Below are positions 31,668-43,000 of a DNA stretch of 64,000 bases, one piece after another. A program made the position numbers and the translations under genes. The stretch covers positions 1,488,001-1,552,000 of the forward strand of contig NC_064040.1 of NCBI RefSeq assembly GCF_932526225.1, written 5' to 3'. Under the pieces are notes generated by a model. That model worked only from the letters and a program-made list of their open reading frames with translations. It was not told the origin of the DNA and did not search any database. The number at the start of each line of letters is the position of its first letter. Position 1 is the stretch's first letter. Origin of the DNA: Nematostella vectensis (taxonomy: Eukaryota; Cnidaria; Anthozoa; Actiniaria; Edwardsiidae).

Positions 31668-31892
31668 CTACATGGGTACGATCTTCTGGTCCTCAAGACA
31701 ACCCTTCAAAGCGACAGCACCTGCAACGGCGGCAGTCATTTTTGCGTAGTGCATGGCGTTCGCGGAGGGGTCTTTGGTGAAATGTTCGCGCAAGACCTTG
31801 CGCCCAATCCAGCCGATACCGGCGACGAGGCCGGTTATGACTGCGGCGTCGGTGATTGTCTTTGTAATCTTGCTTTGCTGCGTCGTCGACAT
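31668..31892 (-). CDS. Small two-helix membrane protein of the Polinton-like element
   Basis: 74 codons, intact, starting MSTTQQSKITKTITDAAV. Two hydrophobic segments (AAVITGLVAGIGWIG and MTAAVAGAVALKG) are separated by a basic/polar loop. TATATATGCGTAC lies directly upstream. Likely a membrane or virion protein; function unknown. Confidence 0.6.
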   Translation of the reverse strand: MSTTQQSKITKTITDAAVITGLVAGIGWIGRKVLREHFTKDPSANAMHYAKMTAAVAGAVALKGCLEDQKIVPM

Positions 31893-31931
31893 ATATATGC
31901 GTACACGCGTATGATGTGTTTAAAAGTCTGC

Positions 31932-32387
31932 TTACTCCATTGCTAACAGCGGAGATTTGCACTGTCCGGAAGCGCGAAGCGCTGTCGCCGGAACGGCAAG
32001 TGGTCGATCCTTGATCTGCTGTGCGACCGCCAGCGGCGGCCTTGCGGGCGGAGTCACGTCGTCGGCCACTACAAGTAGATCGGTAGCTCGCTGATTAACA
32101 GCTGGTGTACGAGTGAACGCGGCAGCTAGCTCCCGCCTACGTGTGTAGAGGCCGATCAATGACACTAGAAGACCAGCGACCCCGATAACCGAGCTAGCCG
32201 ACCAAGCAGAGTTGCTTTCCGGGACTGGTGTGTGTGCCGAAGGCTTGCAAGCGCTTCGCGCGGCATCTTCGGCGCGCACGCGCAAGCCCTCGCGTCCCTG
32301 CGACTCGCTAGCGGCCGGCGACCCAATGTGTTGCACGACACGAAGTGTCTCTTTCTTCGCTCTGTTAAGTCGGTTCCACTTTGCCAA
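31932..32387 (-). CDS. Single-TM protein overlapping the virion-like gene
   Basis: 151 codons. The first 65 residues overlap the 3' end of the preceding gene in another frame and are low complexity. The rest has a clear TM segment (SSVIGVAGLLVSLIGLY) followed by a basic stop-transfer TRRRELAAA and a soluble tail. The start at 32387 may be wrong; the real product may begin nearer the TM segment. Probably joined to the upstream gene by a deletion. Confidence 0.4.
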   Translation of the reverse strand: MAKWNRLNRAKKETLRVVQHIGSPAASESQGREGLRVRAEDAARSACKPSAHTPVPESNSAWSASSVIGVAGLLVSLIGLYTRRRELAAAFTRTPAVNQRATDLLVVADDVTPPARPPLAVAQQIKDRPLAVPATALRASGQCKSPLLAME

Positions 32388-33151
32388 GCGCCTTCCAGCT
32401 TCGACTCGTCCAAGGTGCTTAGGTCGGGTCGCTCGTAGAAGAACGTTGTGCCGTTTTGGTAGGCGGCGGCTGCAGACCGGGCGAGGTTGTCGTCCCTCAG
32501 GCTTTCGTATTCCAGCTCTAGGTTTTTGATGCCGTAGGATAATTTGGTAGCATCGCTTCCGACTACTACCTGGTCAACCGTTGCGAGCGTGATCTCGAAG
32601 AGCAGCGCCTCGGAGAGCGCCCTTGGGTACAGTACGCCGTGTTCCGTAAGCAGAGAATGGTCTAGCGGGATGGTGTACTTCGCCCCGTGGGCGGCGTTTA
32701 GAGAGTTCTCCTTGGCGTTACTAGTCGCTTTATCGCCAGCCTTGGGGCGAAGCTTGCGCATGTTTTCTGACTGTATGCCCTGCTCCAGGCGGCCCTCTCT
32801 CTCGACCTTGGACAGGTAAAGCTCCTCATACGTCTTGAAAACATCGTAGCGGCTCGTGTCCTGGAGCGTTTCTCCTGCAAACGTGATTTTCAGGCGGCTC
32901 ACGAGATTTCGGCCGACGTTGTTCACGACGGTATTATTCGCTTGGCCTGAGATGGAGAGATCGAAACCGACCCTCAAGGAGCCAGGCACGAACGTGACGC
33001 CTTCCGATAGCTTTGGGACGGCCACATATAACGTCTCGCCGGGGGAAGCTGTCGACGGGTTGAGAGTGACCCGGTGAACAGTTCTCTCGGCTTTCAACCC
33101 CAGAGGAGTTCTGGGTGTTCGTTGGGGGTCAAGTTTATCGCTGACTGACAT
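32165..33151 (-). pseudogene. Virion-protein-like gene, C-terminal part lost
   Basis: The N-terminal about 240 residues are well-behaved beta-rich sequence (ETLYVAVPKLSEGVTFVPGS, NVGRNLVSRLKITFAGETL, YDVFKTYEELYLSK). I recognise this as an abundant uncharacterised family of cnidarian elements and infer a jelly-roll capsid-like fold from alternating strands and genomic context. After about ELEYESLRDD and ATLDESKLEG the frame turns into Arg/Ala-rich sequence typical of a wrong frame, and a second gene overlaps it. A deletion appears to have removed the second half. Divergent from the plus-strand gene at 33334, with an AT-repeat spacer between. Confidence 0.55.
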
Positions 33152-33333
33152 TCCTATTACGTATATTATAAATATAATATATAATATATAATATATAATA
33201 TATAATATATAATATATAATATATAATATATAATATATAATATATAATATACATAAAGTACGAAGCCGCGTAGCTATGGTGCGGACTGTTAGACATGTCT
33301 AATATAGCGTAGCACGAGTTATGCGCACGCATC
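33152..33333. promoter_or_regulatory. Divergent intergenic region with a 9-bp AT repeat
   Basis: About ten copies of ATATATAAT (33165-33250) lie between two divergent genes of the element. It probably serves both promoters. Confidence 0.5.
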
Positions 33334-34252
33334 ATGGGTGATGTTGACGTTGACATTGACGATACCTTGCCGGGTGCGTCCGCCGATCGCGGAGCGGGGG
33401 ACGACGAGACGACGCCCCTTATCCCGTTTGACCCCGACGATGGGGAGTCGATCCCAATGACGAGCACGTCATCGCGGGGGCCCGGACGCAGACGACCGCT
33501 GAAACCTCGTTCACCACAGAGGGTGCAGCGGCAAGACTCGGTATCCAGTCCCTCAGGGAGAAATACCCAGACCTTAACGAGAATCTGATACGGTTCCAGT
33601 CAGACCGGAGGGGAAAGACGCTAATACAGCTTCGTAACCTCGACAAAGGAGGCTGGACTAAACCAAGGCAGCTGTTCAATGAGAACGGGGGCGTTCGACA
33701 GGGCGTTGCAAAGCTGAAAGGCTTCAAGCTGGCGATAGGGTCCGTGGCAGAGATAGACGCGGTCATCCAGGAGAACACAGAACAAGTCCAAGAGCTGCAA
33801 GGAGTGGTAGCCACAGACAGGGAGACCATCGACGACCCTAACACGTCAGAGAGTCGCCGCCAAGAGGCCCGTGAGCGCAACGAGAAAAGGCTATCCGAGA
33901 TCGACGAACTAGAACGCGAAAGCCGCTCAGAGAGCGCATCAAAGCCATCTTCAAAAAGTACGGCTTTACCGTCACCGCTATCGGGTTGGCCGTAGCGACG
34001 ACGATCGCGGCCATTGTGACGTCGCTCGGCAAGTCGCTCTCCTCCGTGGCCAGAGGGGTCGGTAACGGGCTTAAGGCTATCGGGAAAAAGCTAGGCGAGC
34101 TTCTCCCTTGGCTAGTAGGCAGCATCGCGAACTTCGTGTTTAAGGCTGCTGGAGAAGCGGTGAAATTCCTTGGCGAAAATGCGTGGCTGCTCATTCTAGC
34201 CGTAGCCGCGTTCTTGGTTCGTCGAATGCAAAGCAATCACCGGAACAAGTAA
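33334..34252 (+). pseudogene. Coiled-coil membrane protein of the Polinton-like element, two frameshifts
   Basis: It starts MGDVDVDIDDTLPG (acidic N-terminus). The frame shifts between 33432 and 33492, perhaps at the G5 run near 33476. The next frame holds ARLGIQSLREKYPDL, GGWTKPRQLFNENGG, then a heptad-rich EIDAVIQENTEQVQELQ and a charged helix to about 33930. A second shift before 33986 leads to a Gly/Ala-rich amphipathic region and a terminal hydrophobic AWLLILAVAAFLVRR. Every segment is coherent, so this is one gene with two indels. Its end overlaps the convergent gene by 16 bp. Confidence 0.6.
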
Positions 34253-35730
34253 TACGCCGCGGCCACCGCGAGTGCCGACAACCCCGCCTTGAGGGCGGTG
34301 TTGTCACTCTTTTCGCCCGGTCCGGGTGCGCCGGCCGTTCCGGCGGCAGTCATGCTATGCACAGCATGCATACGTGGAGAGGGGGCAGGCGCCCCGCCCT
34401 CTGCGTGCACTTTCGCAGGTGCGAAAGCCTTGCTTCGCCGCCGGAACGGCACGCGGTCGATCCCCGGATTAGTCACGTGTTGCACCCTAGGATGCCCACC
34501 GGCCATGTTACGAGCACCGACTGGCTTTGTCTCGGTGTTGATCGCGTTTGCGCAGAGCGTCATGAAGTCTGTGGCTTTCTGCAGTTTATTGTTGTAGCCC
34601 ACGACGCTTTGCGTGTTTATCACCAGATCGCTCGGCATAAGCCACACTCCTGGTGCGACCGCAAGACTCAGTCTCACCTTGGCCTCCTGCACGGCTAACT
34701 GGTACCTTTGCACGCTTTGAGTGATGTCGTTTTCTATGATCGCGTCTTCAAGCAGCTTCGTGAACTCCGCCTGCGCCTCCATGGCCGGCCTTCCGGCCCC
34801 CGCGATAGAGGGACGGACGTTTACCTGCGCGCCAAGCACTGTGTAGACGAACGCCTCGACCGAGCGATTGAGTCTTCCTAGCCCTGCTTTTGTCAGCCCC
34901 TCACCTTTGGGAGGCGCAAACCAGCTATATTGCACGCCCCCGTGGTCGTCGTTGCGTATGAAACCCACCTGCTTCCCACTATTGTACGTCCCACCTTCGT
35001 CGCTAAACAGATCGAGGTGGCTCGGGTACTCGTCCGCCGCCGTGTCGTAGCCAGGGATCACGTGCACGTTGCGATACCCCTCACCCGGGTAGAACACAAA
35101 CACATCGCCTAGCCCGTGGTTCCGCCCGCCTTTCCATCGGAAGTCCGGCTTACGCGGCAAACCGAACTCTATACATAGACGCTCGAAAGCAGCTTTCTTG
35201 TAGGGGTTACCTTTTTGCGTGAACGGGCTGTCGCCAGGCAGGGGGGCGCCGAGCTCGTAGAGTATCCTCCGCGTGGTAAAGTAGACGTGAAACCTTAGAA
35301 ATCCCCTGATGACAGAGGGGAGCGTGGCGAAAGCGGGGTCGGTTAGGGACACCCCGCATACGGCGGTTGCGCACCAGACCGCAAAGTTGAGTTGCTGTGG
35401 CCAGTACCCATAGGAAGGCTCCGATAGCCACCGGCGAGACTCCTTGGCGGACTTGTGCGTGACTACTGTCTCTTTGAATATGTCTCGGACCCTAGTCGTG
35501 AATGATTTGTCCTCAGCCACGTGTATCTCTAGCTGCGTGAGTAGTGGGGTGATGTCTGAGGCCGTGCTCTCCACGGGGGTCGTGGGCACGGCGTAGAGCA
35601 GCTTTTGCGCGAGGGTTAGAGACCTAGGGAAACCGGGTTTTGCGCGTTTGACTTGTTCGGCTATAGCGTGTTTGATATGTTCGGCTATAGAGGCTCCCGC
35701 CGCAGTTGACGCCTTCTTCGTCTCTTCCAC
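34237..35730 (-). CDS. 497-aa structural-type protein with C-terminal membrane anchor
   Basis: The only long intact gene of the element. Residues 1-100 are helical; the middle is globular with aromatic-rich blocks (LNFAVWCATAVCGVSL, FLRFHVYFTTRRILYELG, NHGLGDVFVFYPGEGYRN, VGFIRNDDHGGVQYSWF); residues about 300-400 are helical; a Pro/Ala-rich linker follows; the last residues (ALKAGLSALAVAAAYYLF) form a membrane segment. I recognise no named domain. Size, anchor and neighbours suggest a virion or membrane-associated protein; this is inference. The start is the first ATG after the right TIR. Confidence 0.65.
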   Translation of the reverse strand: MEETKKASTAAGASIAEHIKHAIAEQVKRAKPGFPRSLTLAQKLLYAVPTTPVESTASDITPLLTQLEIHVAEDKSFTTRVRDIFKETVVTHKSAKESRRWLSEPSYGYWPQQLNFAVWCATAVCGVSLTDPAFATLPSVIRGFLRFHVYFTTRRILYELGAPLPGDSPFTQKGNPYKKAAFERLCIEFGLPRKPDFRWKGGRNHGLGDVFVFYPGEGYRNVHVIPGYDTAADEYPSHLDLFSDEGGTYNSGKQVGFIRNDDHGGVQYSWFAPPKGEGLTKAGLGRLNRSVEAFVYTVLGAQVNVRPSIAGAGRPAMEAQAEFTKLLEDAIIENDITQSVQRYQLAVQEAKVRLSLAVAPGVWLMPSDLVINTQSVVGYNNKLQKATDFMTLCANAINTETKPVGARNMAGGHPRVQHVTNPGIDRVPFRRRSKAFAPAKVHAEGGAPAPSPRMHAVHSMTAAGTAGAPGPGEKSDNTALKAGLSALAVAAAYYLFR

Positions 35731-35743
35731 CTCCCTTCGGGGA

Positions 35744-36061
35744 ACAGCGGATTAATGATTGCTAACCATTGCTAATTATTTATCTACGCGAGGTGGTCCC
35801 GACGTAGATTGATAATTGCCAATTATTAATCTACGCGAAGTGGTCCCGACGTAGATTGATAATTGCTAATTATCAATCTATGCGGGGCCTCATCTGCATG
35901 AGACGGGGTGGGGGGCTCGGAGGGGCGCGCCACGCCTCCCAAGCCTGTAATGGGGCTGATGGGAGGGGGTCGGAGGGGCTCAGCGCACCCCCCAAGCCTA
36001 AAATGAGGCTGGGAGGCCCGGAGGGGCGTTTCGGTGTCTATGAAAGTCCCCAGTCCCCCCC
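35744..36061 (-). repeat. Right terminal inverted repeat of the Polinton-like element
   Basis: 318 bp, the inverse of the left repeat with about ten substitutions and one extra copy of a roughly 47-bp unit (GTGGTCCCGACGTAGATTGA and following). The copy-number difference explains the unequal lengths. Confidence 0.93.
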
Positions 36062-36155
36062 TAAGTATGTGTGTCAGGGGTAAGAGGGTGCGTGACAAGT
36101 ACATAAGTATGTGTCAGGTATAAGAGGGTGCGTGACAAGTACATAAGTACGTGTG
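36062..36155. repeat. 42-bp minisatellite, right remnant
   Basis: Two to three units directly continue the array across the Polinton-like element. They are the GTAAGAGGGTGCGTGAC variant that otherwise occurs only at the far left edge near 14508-14570. Confidence 0.9.
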
Positions 36156-36714
36156 TCTCAATCACATAATGTACATGAATGTGTATTGTTACCGCATCAC
36201 ATGCACATTTTCGTAGGAAAATTTTGTTGAGACTAAATCAAGTATTTCTAAAATAACATTTTTATTTTCACGTTTGTTAATTTGTGAACAGCTAAATTAA
36301 GTTAAAAATGTAATATACACTGTCTTAAACCATCATCTATTACATCTATACTGGAATTTGCTTTCAAAGTCATTCATTACAGTTTATTTTTGTATTTTGC
36401 TATATGGATAATAAGAGGGGGAACGGGTCCGAGGAAACATCCCATAATCCTCTCCAGTCCCCCTCGTTTTGCATGTGGAATATGAATATCTACAAAAGAA
36501 TGTCTAGCTATGTGACGCTATGCATAATATGAAGGCAATTCAGAATAAACTTTACATAGAAACACTGTCGACAGCACACAGCGACTAACTGATAAGCTAA
36601 ACGGAAGAATGTTTGCTTTTTTGACAAAGTCTTTGTATATATTCATTATGTTCAATCATTACTACTAAAGTCTTCGCACGTGTTTACTAGCTAAGTGTTC
36701 ACGGCTTGTCAATT
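36156..36714. other. Intergenic, AT-rich
   Basis: No gene seen. It lies downstream of the FRMD8-like gene and may include its 3' UTR. Confidence 0.35.
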
Positions 36715-36717
36715 CCC

Positions 36718-36932
36718 TTCCCCTGCACTCTCTTTCTTTCTGTAGCAGCCATGAGATCGCTGTGTGTATTCCTCCCTTCCCCTGCACTCTCTTTCTTTCT
36801 GTAGCAGCCATGAGATCGCTGTGTGTATTCCTCCCTTCCCCTGCACTCTCTTTCTTTCTGTAGCAGCCATGAGATCGCTGTGTGTATTCCTCCCTTCCCC
36901 TGCACTCTCTTTCTTTCTGTAGCAGCCATGAG
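36718..36932. repeat. 59-bp tandem repeat, about 4 units
   Basis: Near-identical units contain CCCCTGCACTCTCTTTCTTT and GTAGCAGCCATGAGATCGCT. Each unit has a pyrimidine tract followed by TGTAG, like a splice acceptor. It lies just past the FRMD8 stop codon. Confidence 0.95.
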
Positions 36933-37080
36933 ATTGTCACTGTGCCTACACTTTCTACTTGTAGATACGATGGGATCCCTGTGGGTCTAAATCTAAATGG
37001 GACAGGAGTTGATCTTGAATATTTGTCCTCTTTACTGAGTTTTACAAGTTGTGCAAAGCAGTCTCAGAAGAGGGCGTGGT

Positions 37081-40000
37081 CTAGTCAGGGGTGCTGCGGG
37101 GGTGCTGCTGGGACCCCTCTCTGTGTGGCCGGCGGAACGGGTTCGAGAATGACACGTTGGTTCTTTTTCTCCTCGATAGATCACCTGAAATGGTATAACT
37201 GACAGTTTGAACCCCTTCCTTCCAATGGAATGATGACCATTCATAATCCTGTCTCGCAAATAAGATGGTCATCTCCATCGTTAGGCTCGATTTCCAGCTC
37301 GTTTCTGTGAGCCTGCAGAACGTACCCCAAGGCAGCACGACAGCTGGAAATAGAGCATACTCCACAGTGTGCTTAGCAGACTATGACAACAGTCATGGAG
37401 CATCTGCACACTAGCCAAATACAGTAGAACAATCATGGAGCATCTGCACACTAGCCAAATACAGTAGCACAGTCATGGAGCATCTGCACACTAGATAAAT
37501 ACAATAGCACGATCATGGAGTATCTGCACACTAGCCAAATACAATAGCACAATCATGGAGCGTCTGCACACTAGCCAAATACAGTAGCACAATCATGGAG
37601 TATCTGCACACTAGCCAAATACAGTAGCACAATAACTTACTTTCAAGAGTAGATAAACTCAGCCTGTCAACACGACAACGTATGGGACCACCACCTAGAC
37701 CAAAGAGAACAAGTTAATATTTATACTATACGTATGGAACAACCACTAAGACCAGAGAGAACAAGATAATATTTATAATGTACATATGGGACCACCACCT
37801 AGACCAGAGAGAAAAAGATAATATTTATACCATATTTATGGGACCACCAACTAGACCAGAGAGAACAAGATAATATTTATAATATACGTATGGGACCACC
37901 ACCTTGACCAGAGAGAACAAGATAATATTTAAACCACATTTATGGGACCACCAACTAGACCAGAGAGCACAAGATAATATTTATACTATACGTATGGGAC
38001 CACCTATTAGACCAGAGAGAACAGGATAATATTTATACTATACAAATTTGTCATGGCGATATCAATAATAACAATTCTAATCAATAATAAAGACAAGAAA
38101 TATGCCTACCTTTGAAACTTTCCTCTTCACTGTAAATTAAAATAAAGATTTGCGATTAAAACTGATATGAAGTGATTATTTATATACCTTCCATTGTCAC
38201 TCACCAGCATTCACACTCGCAATTAACGCATGACTGTACCATAGCATCCATCATGATGGCCTGTTTGGAGAAGATTTGAAGCCTCTGCACTTTTGTTTTA
38301 CCATTGTCTTTTGAGTCAAATTCCAGCCAAAAAGTATCAAGGCAGTCTTCATCGTGCTCCTCTGCTGGGGTGTAGTCCCATGAGAGCTCATCAAAACTAA
38401 GACTAAGAAGGATCTCCTGGGGGGACAACAAAGGGGTATTAGCACACAACTGATAACATAGGGGTATTAACACACAACTGATAACATAGGGGTATTAGCA
38501 CACAACTGATAACATAGGGGTATTAGCACACAACTAATAACATGGGGGTATTAGCACACAACTGATAACATAGGGGTATTAGCACACAACTGATAACATA
38601 GGGGTATTAGCACACAACTGATAATATAGGGGTATTAGCACACAACTGATAATATAGGGGTATTAGCACACAACTGATAACATAGGGGTATTAGCACACA
38701 ACTGATAACATAGGGTCATTAGCACACAACTGATAACATAGGGGTATTCGCACACAACTGATAACATAGGGGTATTCGCACACAACTGATAACATAGGGT
38801 CTTTAGCACACAACTGATAACATAGGGTCATTAGCACACAACTGATAACATAGGGTCATTAGCACACAACTGATAACATAGGGGTATTAGCACACAACTG
38901 ATAACATAGGGGTATTAGCACACAACTGATAACATAGGGGTATTAGTACACAACTGATAACATAGGGGTATTAGCACACAACTGATAACATAGGGGTATT
39001 AGCACACAACTGATAACATAGGGGTATTAGCACACAACTGATAACATAGGGGTATTAGCACACAACTGATAACATAGGGGTATTAGCACACAACTGATAA
39101 CATAGGGGTATTAGCACACAACTGATAACATAGGGGTATTAGCACACAACTGATAACATAGGGTCTTTAGCACACAACTGATAACATAGGGTCATTAGCA
39201 CACAACTGATAACATAGGGTCATTAGCACACAACTGATAACATAGGGGTATTAGCACACAACTGATAACATAAGGGTATTAGCACACAACTGATAACATA
39301 GGGGTATTAGTACACAACTGATAACATAGGGGTATTAGCACACAACTGATAACATAGGGGTATTAGCACACAACTGATAACATAGGGGTATTAGCACACA
39401 ACTGATAACATAGGGGTATTAGCACACAACTGATAACATAGGGGTATTAGCACACAACTGATAACATAGGGGTATTAGCACACAACTGATAACATAGGGG
39501 TATTAGCACACAACTGATAACATAGGGGTATTAGTACACAACTGATAACATAGGGGTATTAGCACACAACTGATAATATAGGGGTATTAGCACACAACTG
39601 ATAACATAGGGGTATTAGCACACAACTGATAACATAGGGGTATTAGCACAACTGATAACATAGGGGTATTAACACACAACTGATAACATAGGGGTATTAG
39701 CACACAACTGATAACATAGGGGTATTAACACACAACTGATAACATAGGGTGAATTAGTACACAACTGATAACATAGGGGTATTAACACACAACTGATAAC
39801 ATAGGGGTATTAGCACACAACTGATAACATAGGGGTATTAGCACACAACTGATAACATAGGGGTATTAGCACACAACTAATACCATGGGGGTATTAGCAC
39901 ACAACTGATAACATAGGGGTATTAGTACACAAATGATAACATAGGGGTATTAACACACAACTGATAACATAGGGGTATTAGCACAAAACTGATAACATAG

Positions 40001-43000
40001 GGGTATATTAGCACACAACTGATAACATAGGGGTATTAGCACACAACTGATAACATAGGGTCTTTAGCACACAACTGATAACATAGGGTCATTAGCACAC
40101 AACTGATAACATAGGAGTATTAGTAGATAATTTACTAATGCAAAAAGACTAACATTTCTGTGATCATCAATGATGTGAATCATGTCCCGGTTGATGCCAA
40201 CTCTGACAGGGAGATCACTTCTACCCAGAATGCTTGAGATCATGGAATATGGTCGCTCAGTCTGACCCATGAAAAACACACTCCTAAAATGACAAAAAAT
40301 CAGTCAATCCCACTTACCCATTTAGAGAGCGTAACTCACCCACCCATAGAATCAAAGTACAACCCACCCACCCATAGAATCAAAGTAAAACCCACCCACC
40401 CATAGAATCAGAGTACAACCCACCCATATAATCATAATACAACCCACCCACCCATAGAATCAAAGTACAACCCACCCACCCATAGAATCAAAGCACAACC
40501 CACCCACCCATAGAATCAAAGTACAACCCACCCACCCACCCATAGAATCAGAGTACAACCCACCCACCCATAGAATCAAAGTACAACCCACCCACCCATA
40601 GAATCAAAGTACAACCCACCCACCCATAGAATCAAAGTACAACCCACCCACCCACCCATAGAATAAGAATAAAACCCACCCACCCATAGAATCAAAGTAC
40701 AACCCCCCCACCCATAGAATCAGAGTACAACCCACCCACCCATAGAATCAAAGTACAACCCACCCACCCATAGAATCAAAGTACAACCCACCCACCCATA
40801 GAATCAAAGTACAACCCACACACTCACCCATAGAATCAAAGTACAACCCACCCACCCATAGAATCAAAGTACAACCCACCCATCCATAGAATCAAAGTAC
40901 AACCCACCCACCCACCCACCCATAGAATCAAAGTACAACCCACCCACCCATAGAATCAAAGTACAACCCACCCACCCACCCACCCATAGAATCAAAGTAC
41001 AACCAACCCACCCATAGAATCAAAGTACAACCCACACACCCACCCACCCATAGAATCAAAGTACAACCCACCCACCCATAGAATCAAAGTACAACCCACC
41101 CACCCATAGAATCAAAGCACAACCCACCCACCCATAGAATCAGAGTACAACCCACCCACCCACCCATAGAATCAAAGTACAACCCATCCATCCATAGAAT
41201 CAAAGTACAACCCACCCACCCATAGAATCAAAGCACAACCCACCCACCCACCCATAGAATGAGAATACAACCAACCAACCCACCCACCCACCCACCCATA
41301 GAATCAAAGTACAACCCACCCACCCATAGAATCAAAGTACAACCCACCCACCCATAGAATCAAAGTACAACCCACCCACCCATAGAATCAAAGTACAACC
41401 CACCCACCCATAGAATCAAAGCACAACCCACCCACCCACCCATAGAATCAAAGTACAACCCACACACCCATAGAATCAAAGCACAACCCACCCACCCACC
41501 CACCCATAGAATCAAAGTACAACCCACCCACCCATAGAATCAAAGTACAACCCACCCACCCATAGAATCAAAGTACAACCCACCCATCCATCCATAGAAT
41601 CAAAGCACAACCCACCCACCCATAGAATCAAAGTACAACCCACCCACCCATAGAATCAAAGTACAACCCACCCATCCATCCATAGAATCAAAGTACAACC
41701 CACCCACCCATAGAATCAAAGTACAACCCACCCATCCATCCATAGAATCAAAGTACAACCCACCCACCCACCCATAGAATCAAAGTACAACCCACACACC
41801 CACCCATAGAATCAGAGTACAACCCACCCATCCATCCATAGAATCAAAGCACAACCCACCCACCCATAGAATCAAAGTACAACCCACCCATCCATCCATA
41901 GAATCAAAGCACAACCCACCCACCCATAGAATCAAAGTACAACCCACCCACCCATAGAATCAAAGTACAACCCACCCATCCATCCATAGAATCAAAGTAC
42001 AACCCACCCACCCATAGAATCAAAGTACAACCCACCCATCCATCCATAGAATCAAAGCACAACCCACCCACCCATAGAATGAGAATACAACCCACCAACC
42101 CACCCATAGAATCAAAGTACAACCCACCCACCCATAGAATAAGAATACAACCCACCCATAGAATCAAAGTACAACCCACCCACCCATAGAATCAAAGTAC
42201 AACCCACCCACCCATAGAATCAAAGTACAACCCACCCACCCATAGAATCAAAGTACAACCCACCCACCCATAGAATCAAAGTACAACCCACCCACCCATA
42301 GAATCAAAGTACAACCCACCCACCCACCCATAGAATCAAAGCACAACCCACCCACCCATAGAATCAAAGTACAACCCACCCACCCATAGAATGAGAATAC
42401 AACCAACCAACCCACCCATAGAATCAAAGTACAACCCACCCACCCACCCATAGAATGAGAATACAACCCACCAACCCACCCATAGAATCAAAGTACAACC
42501 CACCCACCCATAGAATCAAAGTAAAACCCACCCACCAACCCACCCATAGAATCAAAGTACAACCCACCCACCCATAGAATCAAAGTAAAACCCACCCACC
42601 CATAGAATCAAAGTACAACCCACCCACCCACCCACCCATAGAATCAAAGTACAACCCACCCACCCACCCACCCGTAGAATGAGAATACAACCAACCAACC
42701 CACCCATAGAATCAAAGTAAAACCCACCCACCCACCCATAGAATCAAAGCACAACCCACCCACCCATAGAATTAAAGTACAACCCACCCACCCACCCATA
42801 GAATCAAAGCACAACCCACCCACCCACCCATCGAATCAAAGTACAACCCCCCCCACCCATAGAATCAAAGTACAACCCCCCCACCCATAGAATCAAAGTA
42901 CAACCCACCCACCCATAGAATCAAAGTACAACCCACCCACCCACCCACCCATAGAATGAGAATACAACCCACCAACCCACCCATAGAATCAAAGTACAAC

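Larger units (their letters stand above)
28383..36061. mobile_element. Compact Polinton/Maverick-like element
   Basis: It is 7,679 bp with terminal inverted repeats starting GGGGGGGACTGGGGACTTTC. The 6-bp target duplication TAAGTA (28377-28382 and 36062-36067) lies within the 42-bp minisatellite. A 6-bp duplication is typical of Polinton integrases, and the integrase gene is of that family. Genes from left: Cys-rich protein (+), HNH nuclease-like (+), integrase (-), small ORF (-), two membrane proteins (-), virion-like gene (-), coiled-coil membrane protein (+), 497-aa protein (-). No DNA polymerase B or packaging ATPase is present. Several genes are broken, so this is an old endogenous copy. 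Confidence 0.85.
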
